From Candidatus Pelethomonas intestinigallinarum (GTDB taxonomy: Bacteria > Bacillota > Clostridia > Oscillospirales > Oscillospiraceae), in contig DVGP01000105.1 in assembly GCA_018712665.1 (NCBI GenBank), positions 1 through 15,571 of the forward strand: a stretch of DNA of 15,571 nt. Direction: 5' to 3'. Both the position numbers and the translations under genes were made by a program. Shown here piece after piece: positions 1 through 7,294 of this stretch (position 1 is its first letter; each line of letters starts with the position of its first letter). Below the pieces are notes generated by a model, which did no database searches, was not told where the DNA came from, and saw nothing but the letters and a program-made list of their open reading frames with translations.

Positions 1-314
1 AAATTCAGGACAGGTTTCGCCTATGCGGGGGATTCCAAAGGGGGCGTTGCCCCCTTTGTGTCGTCGTGGAAGAGGGGGTCACGGGGGAGAAACCCCATCG
101 AAAGGGTTTCTCCTCCCGTGCGTGCTTTTGCCTACTTTTCCCACGAAGGAAAAGTAGGCCGGGGTATGGGGCTGGAAGCCCTATCAGATTTCGGAAAGAA
201 ACATGTTTCTCTCCCACCCGCCCCGCGATACGCGAATCAGCCCTGCATCGGCCAGATGCGCTGGCACAGAGGCATCAAAGCCGAGGTATGTAGAGCATCA
301 TGCTCCACCATATC
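1..314. other. hairpin-rich non-coding region, possible dispersed repeat
   Basis: No convincing gene is visible; the short open frames here lack a good ribosome-binding site and recognisable protein features. The stretch holds several perfect or near-perfect inverted repeats: a 10-bp stem with a 3-nt loop at 36-58; a 15/16-bp stem with one bulge (81-95 with 104-119); a 12-bp stem with a 6-nt loop (130-141 with 148-159); a 5-bp stem at 169-181; a perfect 14-bp palindrome AGAAACATGTTTCT at 197-210; and GAGCAT-C-ATGCTC at 293-305, just beyond the stop codon of the MoeA-like gene. None is followed by a proper T tract, so it is not an ordinary terminator, although the stems may help end the molybdenum-cofactor transcript. 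The stem around 130-159 resembles, from memory, intergenic elements scattered through related clostridial genomes; that is inference. Confidence 0.5.
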
Positions 315-1334
315 TCACTTTCCAAACCCACAGTTGGGATAGGTACAAACGGAACAGTTCAGGCACAGCCCCCCCTCTCCCAGGGAGGTGATGTCCTCCC
401 GGGCCACGGGGACCCCCGCCACAACCCGGGGCAGGACAATGTCAAAGATGGTAGCCCCGGCGTACATGACGCAGCCGGGAAGCCCCATGACGGGGGTTCC
501 GTCGTCGAAGTAGCCCAGCAGGAACATGGCCCCGGGCAGCACCGGCGCGCCGTAGGTGACGATCCGCGCCCCGCTGGCCTTGATGGCCCCCGGGGTGTTG
601 TCGTCCGGGTCCACGCTCATGCCGCCGGTGCAGAGGATCATGTCCACCCCCGCCCGCCGCAGCTCGCCGATGGCGGCGGCCACGTTCTCCAGACCGTCCC
701 CCACCACCCGGTGCTCCGTCACGGCCACGCCGTAGGCCGCCAGCTTCTCCACCACCACCGGGGTGAAGGTATCCTGAATGAGCCCCTTGGCCACCTCGCT
801 GCCGGTGGTGACGACGCCGGCGGTCTTCAGCTTCCAGGGCAGCAGCTCCAGCAGGGGCCTGTCCCCGGCGGCCTCCTCCGCCGCCCGGAGCTTCTCCTCC
901 GCGATCACCAGGGGGATCACCCGGGTGCCGCAGAGCTTGTCCCCCGCCTTCACCGGGGTGTTGCCGTGGCGGGTAGCGACCATGATCTCGTCGATGGCGT
1001 TGACGGCGTTCAGCCGCCGGGTGTCCACCCGGAAGAGGCCGTCCATCTGGGCGGTGAGCTCAATCTTGCCCTCCTTGACGGCGCTCCGGGCCATGTGATC
1101 CCCCTGGCAGAGGCGGACCAGCCGCTCCGCGGCGTCGTTCTCATGGACCATGCCGGGGACCATCTCCCAGACATATAGGTTTTCTTTCCCCATGGACAGG
1201 AGGACCGGGATGTCCTCCTCCGTCACCACGTGGCCCTTGCGGAACCGGGCGTCCTTGTACTCCCCCTTGATGATCTGGGTCATGTCGTGGCACAGGACGT
1301 GGCCCACCGCGTCATGGGTTCGGATCAGCTTCAT
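315..1334 (-). CDS. MoeA-like molybdopterin-binding protein with cysteine-rich tail
   Basis: A 339-residue protein with a MoCF_biosynth (MoaB/Mog/MoeA) domain at about residues 170-310. The signature TTGSEV (176-181), TGGMSVDPDD (236-245) and the LPG loop near 285 are typical of molybdopterin/adenylyl-molybdopterin binding. The N-terminal 60 residues resemble the MoeA linker region (AVGHVL, KGHVV), but the protein is shorter than full MoeA (about 400 residues). It ends in a cysteine cluster, C324-x2-C327-x2-C330-x4-C335, followed by GFGK. It presumably acts late in molybdenum-cofactor assembly, in metal insertion or cofactor delivery. Its start overlaps the MOSC stop in an ATGA junction and has a GAGGAGG ribosome-binding site 7 nt upstream, so it is the last gene of the moa operon. 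The exact role and the purpose of the cysteine tail are unknown; metal or Fe-S binding is a guess. Confidence 0.85.
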   Translation of the reverse strand: MKLIRTHDAVGHVLCHDMTQIIKGEYKDARFRKGHVVTEEDIPVLLSMGKENLYVWEMVPGMVHENDAAERLVRLCQGDHMARSAVKEGKIELTAQMDGLFRVDTRRLNAVNAIDEIMVATRHGNTPVKAGDKLCGTRVIPLVIAEEKLRAAEEAAGDRPLLELLPWKLKTAGVVTTGSEVAKGLIQDTFTPVVVEKLAAYGVAVTEHRVVGDGLENVAAAIGELRRAGVDMILCTGGMSVDPDDNTPGAIKASGARIVTYGAPVLPGAMFLLGYFDDGTPVMGLPGCVMYAGATIFDIVLPRVVAGVPVAREDITSLGEGGLCLNCSVCTYPNCGFGK

Positions 1335-1774
1335 ACCTCCGCCTCCTCGACGATCTCCACCGGGTCTCCCGCCCGGACCGTTCCTTCCTTCACCACCACC
1401 ACGAAGATGCCCTCTGTGGGCATGACGCAGGTGCCGGTGGCCTTCTTAATGGCGCAGTCGTTGTGGCACTCCTTGCCGATCTGGGTCACCTCCACCACCG
1501 TCTCCCCGATCCGCAGCCGGGTCCCCACGGGGAGGCGCTTCAGGTCGATGCCCCGGGTGTTGATGTTCTCCGCGAAGGCCCCGGCCTTCAGCTGGGGCAG
1601 GGCGGCGCGCATCTTGTCCACGCTCTCCTCCGAGAGCATGCTGATCTGCCGGTGCCAGTCCCCGGCGTGGGCGTCCCCCACGATGCCGTGGCGGCAGCGG
1701 AGGACGATCTCCGGCACCGGGTGTTTGACGGTGCCTTTTTTCTCGCTGATATTGACAGACGTGACCTCAGCCAT
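1331..1774 (-). CDS. MOSC-domain protein
   Basis: A 147-residue single-domain MOSC protein (the family of the C-terminal domain of Moco sulfurase; small stand-alone members bind or carry molybdenum cofactor or sulfur). Visible family features are GIVGDAHAG (30-38), GDWHRQIS (38-45), the cysteines C103, C107 and C116 in GKECHNDCAIKKATGTC, and the C-terminal MPTEGIF...GTVRAGD segment. I chose the ATG at 1774 because an AGGAAG ribosome-binding site lies about 7 nt upstream; an ATG at 1792 in the same frame would add six residues inside moaC without a good site. The gene overlaps the end of moaC by 8 nt and the start of the MoeA-like gene by 4 nt, so it is translationally coupled on both sides. 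Family assignment is firm; the substrate is not known. Confidence 0.88.
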   Translation of the reverse strand: MAEVTSVNISEKKGTVKHPVPEIVLRCRHGIVGDAHAGDWHRQISMLSEESVDKMRAALPQLKAGAFAENINTRGIDLKRLPVGTRLRIGETVVEVTQIGKECHNDCAIKKATGTCVMPTEGIFVVVVKEGTVRAGDPVEIVEEAEV

Positions 1775-2246
1775 CGTCCCACTTCCTCTCATAGTCGCCG
1801 CTCCGGCCGCCGGACTTGCGGCACAGGTGAATCCGGCCGATCTCCATGTCCCGCTGGACCGCCTTGCACATGTCGTAGATGGTAAGGGCCGCCGCGCTGA
1901 CGGCGGTGAGGGCCTCCATCTCCACCCCGGTCTCCCCGGCGCACCGGGCCTCCGCCCGGATGCGGACCGCGTCCTCCTCCACGGAGAAGGCCATGTCCAG
2001 GCCGGTGAGGGCCACCGGGTGGCACATGGGGATCAGCTCGTGCGTCCGCTTGGCGGCCATGATCCCCGCCACCTGGGCCACCGCCAGCACATCCCCCTTG
2101 GCCACGCCGCCAGAGCGGATCAGCGCCGCAGTGGCCGGGGCCATGTGGACCGTCCCCTCCGCCACAGCGGTGCGGAAGGTTTTCGCCTTGTCCGTCACAT
2201 CCACCATCCGGGCCCGGCCCTGGTCCCCAAAGTGGGTCAGCTCCAT
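1767..2246 (-). CDS. moaC: cyclic pyranopterin monophosphate synthase MoaC
   Basis: A 159-residue MoaC, the usual family length. With MoaA it converts GTP, through 3',8-cyclo-7,8-dihydro-GTP, into cyclic pyranopterin monophosphate, the first committed step of molybdenum-cofactor synthesis in the cytoplasm. Diagnostic motifs are MVDVTDK (14-20), KRTHELIPMCHP (66-77), TGVEMEALTAVS (106-117) and YDMCKAVQRDM (124-134), which carry the aspartate (D125) and lysine (K128) matching the catalytic pair of characterised MoaC. The start is 4 nt beyond the moaA stop, and its ribosome-binding site GGAGGA coincides with the last two glycine codons of moaA. Second gene of the operon; function is certain at family level. 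Confidence 0.97.
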   Translation of the reverse strand: MELTHFGDQGRARMVDVTDKAKTFRTAVAEGTVHMAPATAALIRSGGVAKGDVLAVAQVAGIMAAKRTHELIPMCHPVALTGLDMAFSVEEDAVRIRAEARCAGETGVEMEALTAVSAAALTIYDMCKAVQRDMEIGRIHLCRKSGGRSGDYERKWDDG

Positions 2247-2250
2247 GGTT

Positions 2251-3198
2251 CTATCCTCCGATCCTGTTCATATCCCGCTCCGCCTCGCTGCGGCCGGTCT
2301 CCGCCATGTGGTGGCGCTCCGGCTTGGCGGCGATCCCCGCCCGGATGGCCCGCTCCAGGTCCAGGCCGTGGAGGCCCCGGAGGGGGATCTCCCCGGCGGA
2401 GTGGAGGCAGGGCTTGAGCATGCCGTCCGCCGTCACCCGGATGCGGTCGCACCGGTTACAGAACCGGCAGCTCATGGGCTGGATCAGCCCCACCAGCCCC
2501 CGGGCCCCCGGCCGGCGGTACCGCCGGGCCACGCCGCTGAGATCCACCGGCTCCAGGTCCGGGCAGGCCTCCAGCACCGCCCCGCAGGGCAGGTACTCCG
2601 CCGCGCCCCCCTGGCCGATGGGCATGAGCTCAATGAACCGCACCTCGATGTCCCGGTCCTCCGTCAGGTGGACGAAGTCCCCGATCTCGTCGTCGTTGAA
2701 GCCCTTCATCAGCACCACGTTCAGCTTTGTGCCGGTAAATCCCGCTGCCTCCGCCGCCCGCAGTCCGGCAGACACGTCCTCCAGGCGGCCCACCCGGGTG
2801 ATGTAGGCGTACCGGTCCGGCCGCAGGGTGTCCAGGCTGACGTTCAGCCGGTCCACCCCCGCCGAGCGAAGGCCGTCGGCCAGCGCCGGCAGGCGGACGC
2901 CGTTGGTGGTCAGGCACAGCTCCTCCACACCGGGGATGGCCGCCACGCCCCGGCAGATGTCCAGGATCCCCCGGCGGACCAGGGGCTCCCCCCCGGTGAG
3001 ACGGACCTTCCGCACGCCGCAGGCCACCGCCGCCCGGGCGATCTCCAAGAGCTCCTCCACGGAGCAGATGTCCTCATGTCGTTTTTTCTCCACCCCCTCC
3101 GCCGGCATACAGTACCGGCAGCGGAGGTCGCACAGGTCCGTCACCGACAGGCGGAGGTAGGTGATGTCCCGGTCAAAGCTGTCCCGCATGGCGATCAT
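2251..3198 (-). CDS. moaA: GTP 3',8-cyclase MoaA (radical SAM)
   Basis: A 315-residue radical-SAM enzyme that makes 3',8-cyclo-7,8-dihydro-GTP from GTP, the substrate of MoaC. The N-terminal SAM cluster motif is C23-x3-C27-x2-C30 in TDLCDLRCRYCMP, followed by LTGGEPLVR. The C-terminal cluster motif that binds GTP is C247-x2-C250-x13-C264 (FCNRCDRIRVTADG...KPCL). The protein ends in Gly-Gly, the conserved MoaA tail. First gene of the Moco operon: a consensus promoter lies upstream, with a leader of about 70 nt. The chosen ATG (3198) has only a weak purine site (AAGAAAG); the ATG three codons on (3189) is an alternative. Confidence 0.97.
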   Translation of the reverse strand: MIAMRDSFDRDITYLRLSVTDLCDLRCRYCMPAEGVEKKRHEDICSVEELLEIARAAVACGVRKVRLTGGEPLVRRGILDICRGVAAIPGVEELCLTTNGVRLPALADGLRSAGVDRLNVSLDTLRPDRYAYITRVGRLEDVSAGLRAAEAAGFTGTKLNVVLMKGFNDDEIGDFVHLTEDRDIEVRFIELMPIGQGGAAEYLPCGAVLEACPDLEPVDLSGVARRYRRPGARGLVGLIQPMSCRFCNRCDRIRVTADGMLKPCLHSAGEIPLRGLHGLDLERAIRAGIAAKPERHHMAETGRSEAERDMNRIGG

Positions 3199-3216
3199 GA
3201 TTCTTTCTTGAGAATA

Positions 3217-3252
3217 ACGCTTCGCGCTGCATGTTTCCTGGAACGCGAGCGT
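3217..3252 (-). promoter_or_regulatory. hairpin in the moaA 5' leader
   Basis: In the transcript leader between the moaA promoter and its start codon, ACGCTCGCG can pair with CGCGAAGCGT with one bulged A, enclosing 17 nt that include a small TTCC/GGAA symmetry. The stem ends about 19 nt before the ATG. It could influence translation of moaA, but I do not recognise the molybdenum-cofactor riboswitch consensus, and the leader seems too short for it. Confidence 0.4.
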
Positions 3253-3273
3253 GTAAGGATTGTTGTTTTATGT

Positions 3274-3302
3274 ATTATACCAGTTTCGGCCCCTTCCCGC
3301 AA
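3274..3302 (-). promoter_or_regulatory. sigma-A promoter of the moaA operon
   Basis: Read on the minus strand there is a -35 hexamer TTGCGG (3297-3302), a 17-nt spacer and a perfect -10 TATAAT (3274-3279). It lies about 75 nt upstream of the moaA start and downstream of the hemB terminator, so moaA-moaC-MOSC-MoeA-like form a unit separate from the hem operon. Confidence 0.85.
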
Positions 3303-3321
3303 CGGGAGTCGTTCGGTAATA

Positions 3322-3352
3322 CTGAATTCTCGTTTGTGTTTCTGGAATTCAG
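3322..3352. promoter_or_regulatory. inverted repeat upstream of the moaA promoter
   Basis: CTGAATTC (3322-3329) and GAATTCAG (3345-3352) form a perfect 8-bp inverted repeat with a 15-nt spacer, about 20 nt upstream of the -35 box. Position and symmetry suit an activator or repressor site, but no regulator is known and the arms are AT-rich enough to arise by chance. Confidence 0.35.
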
Positions 3353-3385
3353 CAGAAACGGGCCCCGGCGGTTTCGCCGGGGCCC
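3353..3385 (-). terminator. terminator of the hem operon
   Basis: A perfect 11-bp GC-rich stem (3360-3370 with 3375-3385) with a 4-nt loop lies 40 nt beyond the hemB stop. On the minus strand it is followed by GTTTCTGCTG, a poor T tract, so termination may be incomplete. It separates the hem and moa operons. Confidence 0.7.
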
Positions 3386-3424
3386 GGCCTGTCAAATGGG
3401 AGCGGCCGCCCAGCGGCGGGCGGC

Positions 3425-4408
3425 TCACCCGATGAGGCCCCGGGCCATGGCCTCGGCCAGCTCCCGGGCGAAGTAGGTCAGGTAGATGTCCGCCCCGGCC
3501 CGGAAGGCCCCGGCGGCGATCTCGCACATCAGCGCCGTCTCGTCCCCCAGGCCCAGCCGCCCGCAGGTCTTGACCATGGCGTACTCCCCGCTGACGCTGT
3601 AGGCCGCCACGGGGACGTTGGTGGCCGCCTTCACCCGGGCGATGATGTCGCCGTAGGCCATGGCGGGCTTGACCATGACGATGTCGGCCCCCTCCTCCAC
3701 GTCGGCCAGGGCCTCCTTCACCGCCTCCCGGCTGTTGTGCCAGTCCATCTGGTAGCTCTTCCGGTCCCCGAAGGCGGGGGCGGAACCGGCGGCGTCACGG
3801 AAGGGGCCGTAAAAGGCAGAGGCGTACTTGGCGGCGTAGGACATGATGGGGGTGTTGCTGCGGCCCGCCCGATCCAGGGCGGAGCGGATGGCACCCACCC
3901 GGCCGTCCATCATGTCCGAGGGGGCCACCATGTCCGCCCCGGCCTCCACCTGGGACAGGGCGATGCGGCAGAGGTAGTCCAGGGTCTTGTCGTTGTCCAC
4001 CTCGTGGCCCGCCAGGATACCGCAGTGGCCGTGGGAGGTGTACTCGCACATGCACACATCCCCCACCAGGTACAGCTCCGGGAACCGCTCCTTCAGGGCC
4101 CGCATGGCCCGCTGGACCACGCCGTCCTCCGCCCAGGCCCCGCTGCCGCACGCGTCCTTGTGGCCGGGGACGCCGAAGAGCATCATCTTGTCCACCCCGG
4201 CGGAGAGCATCTCCTCCGCCTTGTACAGCAGCTTGTCCACGCTGTAGTGGTACTGGCCGGGCATGGAGGGGATCTCCTCCCTGCGCCCCTCCCCCTCCAC
4301 CACGAAGGCGGGGTAGATGAGGGCCGAGGGGCTCACCCGGGTCTCCCGGACCATTTTCCGCAGGGCCTCGCCGCTGCGGAGGCGGCGGGGGCGCTTGATC
4401 ATGTCCAT
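3425..4408 (-). CDS. hemB: delta-aminolevulinic acid dehydratase (porphobilinogen synthase)
   Basis: A 327-residue HemB that condenses two 5-aminolevulinate molecules to porphobilinogen in the cytoplasm. The two active-site lysines are visible: K194 in SYAAKYASAFYGPFRDA and the Schiff-base lysine K247 in IVMVKPAMAYGD. The zinc-site cysteines C119, C121 and C129 (VCMCEYTSHGHCG) mark it as the Zn-dependent type. The length matches the bacterial family. It starts 4 nt beyond the cobA-hemD stop and is the last gene of the operon, followed by a GC-rich terminator hairpin. Although it catalyses the earliest step encoded here, it is placed last in the transcript. Confidence 0.97.
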   Translation of the reverse strand: MDMIKRPRRLRSGEALRKMVRETRVSPSALIYPAFVVEGEGRREEIPSMPGQYHYSVDKLLYKAEEMLSAGVDKMMLFGVPGHKDACGSGAWAEDGVVQRAMRALKERFPELYLVGDVCMCEYTSHGHCGILAGHEVDNDKTLDYLCRIALSQVEAGADMVAPSDMMDGRVGAIRSALDRAGRSNTPIMSYAAKYASAFYGPFRDAAGSAPAFGDRKSYQMDWHNSREAVKEALADVEEGADIVMVKPAMAYGDIIARVKAATNVPVAAYSVSGEYAMVKTCGRLGLGDETALMCEIAAGAFRAGADIYLTYFARELAEAMARGLIG

Positions 4409-4412
4409 CTCT

Positions 4413-5894
4413 CTATCTCTCCTTTTCGTCTAAGGTCAGCGCCAGGTCCACCAGGCCGTCCACGGTGGCCTCCCCGGCGACGTATGTGGTCATGCCGTAC
4501 CGGGCCGCCTGGGACTGGGTCTGGCTGCCGATGCACAGGGCCCGGACGGCGGACAGGTCCGTCCGCCCCGCCGCCGCGGCGAAGCCCCGGACGGTGGAGG
4601 CGCTGGTAAATACCGCCCAGGTCCGCTCGTCCAGGAGCGCCAGGGGCTCCAGCACCGGGTGCCTTGTCAGCGCCGTCTCATAGATGGCCTCCTCCCGGAC
4701 CTCCACCCTGGGGACCCGGGACAAGATCTCCGGCAGGACGGGGTTCCCCTCCCTGGCCCGGGCCAGGAACACCCGGTCCCCGGGCCGCAGTTCCGATGCC
4801 AGGGCCCGGCCCAGGGAGGCGGCGTCGTAGGCAGGGGGGATCAGGTCCGCCAGGAGCCCGAAGCCCGCCAGGGCCTTGGCGGTGCCGGGGCCCAGGGCGG
4901 CGATCTTCAGGTGGGCCAGCCGCCGGGCGTCCATGCCCCGCTCCCGGAGGAGGTCGAAGAAGATCTCCGCTCCCGAGGGGCTGGTCAGCACCAGCCAGGT
5001 GCTGTCCGCCAGGGCGGTGAGATCCGCCTCCGGCAGGGGCCGCGGGTCGATGGTGGGCAGCTCCACCACCTCCGCCCCCAGCTCCCGGAGCCGGGCCGTC
5101 AAAGTCCCGGCCCGCCGGCGGGGGCGGGTCACCAAAAACCGCTTGCCGAAGAGGGGCCGGCGCTCCGCCCAGGCGAAGGGGTCCGACAGCCGGCAGACCC
5201 CGCCCACCACGATCACCGACGGGGCCTCCAGATCCCGGGCGGCCTCCGGCAGGGTCTCCAGGGTGGCCACCACCCGCCTCTGTCCGGCGGTGGTGCCCCG
5301 GTGGAGGGCGGCGGCGGGCATGTCCGGGGCCATACCGGCCTCCATCAGCCCCCGGCACAGCGCCGGCAGGGCCCCCACCCCCATGAGAAACACCAGGGTG
5401 CCCCCCATGCGGACCAGGGCCTCATAGTCCAGATCCAGCTCCCGGCCCTGGCGCCGGTGGGCGGTGATGATGTGGACGGAGGGGCTGTAGTCCCGGTGGG
5501 TCACCGGGATGCCGCAGTAAGCGGGCACGGCGATGGCGGAGGTGATCCCCGGCACCACCTGGAAGGGGACCCCGTGGGCGGCCAGGAGCTCTAGCTCCTC
5601 CCCGCCCCGGCCGAAGAGGAAGGGGTCTCCCCCCTTCAGCCGGACCACGGTGTGGCCCGCCAGGGCCTCCTCCAGGAGGATGCGGTCGATCTCCTCCTGG
5701 CTCCTGGTGTGGCGGCTGGCCCGCTTGCCCACGTTGACGCACCGGGCGGCGGGGGGAATCATGGCCAACACCTCATCCCCCACCAGGGCGTCGTAGACCA
5801 CCACGTCGGCCCGGTCCAGGAGCGCCTTGCCCCGGAGGGTCATCAATCCCCCGTCCCCGGGGCCCGCCCCCACCAGAAAGACCTGTCCCATCAT
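4413..5894 (-). CDS. cobA-hemD: fused uroporphyrinogen-III C-methyltransferase / uroporphyrinogen-III synthase
   Basis: A 493-residue bifunctional protein. Residues 1 to about 245 are a SUMT (CobA) domain that methylates uroporphyrinogen III at C2 and C7 to precorrin-2: GAGPGDGGLMTLRG (9-22), VRLKGGDPFLFGRGGEE (84-100), VVPGITSAIAVPAYCGIPVTH (113-133) and GTLVFLMGV (165-173). From about residue 250 (KRFLVTRPRRRAGTL) to the end is a HemD domain that closes hydroxymethylbilane to uroporphyrinogen III; HemD is poorly conserved and is assigned from layout and from TSPSGAEIFF. The fusion order CobA-HemD is known in Firmicutes. The start overlaps the hemC stop in ATGA; a second ATG follows at once (5891). 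The fusion steers product towards precorrin-2, i.e. siroheme or corrinoid. Confidence 0.95.
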   Translation of the reverse strand: MMGQVFLVGAGPGDGGLMTLRGKALLDRADVVVYDALVGDEVLAMIPPAARCVNVGKRASRHTRSQEEIDRILLEEALAGHTVVRLKGGDPFLFGRGGEELELLAAHGVPFQVVPGITSAIAVPAYCGIPVTHRDYSPSVHIITAHRRQGRELDLDYEALVRMGGTLVFLMGVGALPALCRGLMEAGMAPDMPAAALHRGTTAGQRRVVATLETLPEAARDLEAPSVIVVGGVCRLSDPFAWAERRPLFGKRFLVTRPRRRAGTLTARLRELGAEVVELPTIDPRPLPEADLTALADSTWLVLTSPSGAEIFFDLLRERGMDARRLAHLKIAALGPGTAKALAGFGLLADLIPPAYDAASLGRALASELRPGDRVFLARAREGNPVLPEILSRVPRVEVREEAIYETALTRHPVLEPLALLDERTWAVFTSASTVRGFAAAAGRTDLSAVRALCIGSQTQSQAARYGMTTYVAGEATVDGLVDLALTLDEKER

Positions 5895-6781
5895 CTGCCG
5901 TCCCCTCCCTCCAATTCCTGCCGCAGCCTGGCGGCCAGGGCACGCCCCAAGCCGACGGCGTCACCGGCGGGGCCCCTGGCCTCGCCGGTGGTGTATGTAT
6001 CCAGCCTCTCGCTGTAGCAGAGCCCCCGGAGATGGACCTCGCCGTCCTCCACCTGGGCGAAGGCCGCCACGGGGCTGCTGCACCCGCCGTCCAGGGCGGT
6101 GACAAAGGCCCGCTCCGCCGCCGTGGTGACGGCGGCGTCCCTGTCGAAGAAGGGCTCCAGGCAGCTGTAGTCCTCCCCGGCCCGGCCCTGGACGCACAGC
6201 ACCCCCTGGCCCGCCGCCGGGATCATCTCCTCCGGGGCGAAGTACCGGCTGATCCGCTCCTCCAGCCCCAGCCGCTTCAGCCCCGCCGCCGCCAGGATCA
6301 GGGCCCCGTACTGGCCGCCGTCCAGCTTGGCCAGCCGGGTGAGGACGTTGCCCCGGACCAGCTGAAAGGTCGCGTCCGGGTACAGCGCCGCCAGCTGCAG
6401 CATCCGCCGCCGGCTGGCGCAGCCCACGGGCAGATCCCGGTCCCACGCTTCGCGGCCCAGGGGCAGCACCAGGGCGTCCCGGGGGTCCTCCCGCCGGGAG
6501 AAGCCCAGCAGGGGCAGGTCCGCCGGGGTCTCCATGGGCAGGTCCTTGCAGGAGTGGACGGTGACGTCGCACCGCCCCTCCCGGAGGGCCCGGTCCAGCT
6601 CCTTGACAAACAATCCCTTGCCTCCCACCTGGTCCAACGCCCGGTCCAGGATCCTGTCGCCGGTGGTCTTCATAGTCACCAGCTCCGCTCCGATCCCCCG
6701 CTGTTCCAGGGACCGCTGGAGCAGCCGGGCCTGCTCCACCGCCAGCCGGCTCTCCCGGGTCCCGATTTTGATGGTCTTCAC
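5891..6781 (-). CDS. hemC: hydroxymethylbilane synthase (porphobilinogen deaminase)
   Basis: A 296-residue HemC that polymerises four porphobilinogens into hydroxymethylbilane. The cysteine that anchors the dipyrromethane cofactor is C234 in DGGCSSPVAA; the catalytic aspartate is D80 in VHSCKDLP. Other family signatures are IGTRESRLAVEQA near the N terminus, GGKGLFVKELDRAL (53-66) and AAGQGVLCVQ. The start codon is GTG (6781), fused to the preceding stop as GTGA, a 4-nt overlap with sirC; a GGAGG site 7 nt upstream supports it. Part of the sirC-hemC-cobA/hemD-hemB operon. Confidence 0.97.
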   Translation of the reverse strand: MKTIKIGTRESRLAVEQARLLQRSLEQRGIGAELVTMKTTGDRILDRALDQVGGKGLFVKELDRALREGRCDVTVHSCKDLPMETPADLPLLGFSRREDPRDALVLPLGREAWDRDLPVGCASRRRMLQLAALYPDATFQLVRGNVLTRLAKLDGGQYGALILAAAGLKRLGLEERISRYFAPEEMIPAAGQGVLCVQGRAGEDYSCLEPFFDRDAAVTTAAERAFVTALDGGCSSPVAAFAQVEDGEVHLRGLCYSERLDTYTTGEARGPAGDAVGLGRALAARLRQELEGGDGR

Positions 6782-7227
6782 AGCTCACCCTCCAATAAGA
6801 TCCGTATGGCGGCGGCCAGGCGCTTGACCAGGCCGTGGTCCGTGCCGCCGGCGTTGACCCCCACCACCACATCGCCACGGACCGCCACGGCGGGGAAGTG
6901 GAAGTCGCATTGATCCTGGTCCGAGGCGTTGTTCACCGGCACGCCTCGCTGGCGGCAGAGGCGGACGATCTCCCGGTTCACCTCGGGGTCGCTGGTGGCC
7001 GCCAGCACCAGGTCCGCCGCCGGCATGGCCTCCGGCCGGAAGGCGTCCTCCACCCACGCCACCCCCGGCAGGGAGCGGATGGCGGGGGCGATCTCCGGGG
7101 CCACCACGGTGACCGCCGGGCCGAAGCGGGACAGGGTCTCCACCCGCCGGGACGCCACCGCCCCGCCGCCGTAGACCAGCACCCGCCGGCCCGTCAGGTC
7201 AATATAGAGGGGAAAACGTCTGGCCAT
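6778..7227 (-). CDS. sirC: precorrin-2 dehydrogenase (siroheme synthase N-terminal domain)
   Basis: A 149-residue NAD-binding protein of the CysG N-terminal/Met8/SirC type that oxidises precorrin-2 to sirohydrochlorin. The Rossmann motif VLVYGGGAVASRRVE lies at 16-30, LVLAATSDPEVN at 73-84, and the family motif NNASDQDQCDFHFPA at 99-113. It is short: the C-terminal dimerisation/chelatase part of Met8 is absent, as in other stand-alone clostridial versions. I chose the ATG at 7227 because GGAGG lies 7 nt before it; an ATG at 7233 directly abuts that site and is less likely. It is the first gene of the tetrapyrrole operon. Its presence with CobA argues for siroheme or cobamide rather than heme as the product. 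Confidence 0.92.
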   Translation of the reverse strand: MARRFPLYIDLTGRRVLVYGGGAVASRRVETLSRFGPAVTVVAPEIAPAIRSLPGVAWVEDAFRPEAMPAADLVLAATSDPEVNREIVRLCRQRGVPVNNASDQDQCDFHFPAVAVRGDVVVGVNAGGTDHGLVKRLAAAIRILLEGEL

Positions 7228-7294
7228 GGGCATCCCTCCCGGTTTGTCAATTCACGGGCCGCGAGGCCCTGTCAGATCCGCCGCGTTATGTCAG

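Noticed and set aside
5..342. Short open frames of 60-94 codons on both strands at the left end
   Set aside because: They run through the hairpin arms, lack ribosome-binding sites and show no protein signature. Their apparent similarity to small hypothetical proteins is better explained by a repeated non-coding element.
3199..3273. Molybdenum-cofactor riboswitch before moaA
   Set aside because: The leader is only about 70 nt and the known consensus is not visible; only a simple hairpin is present.
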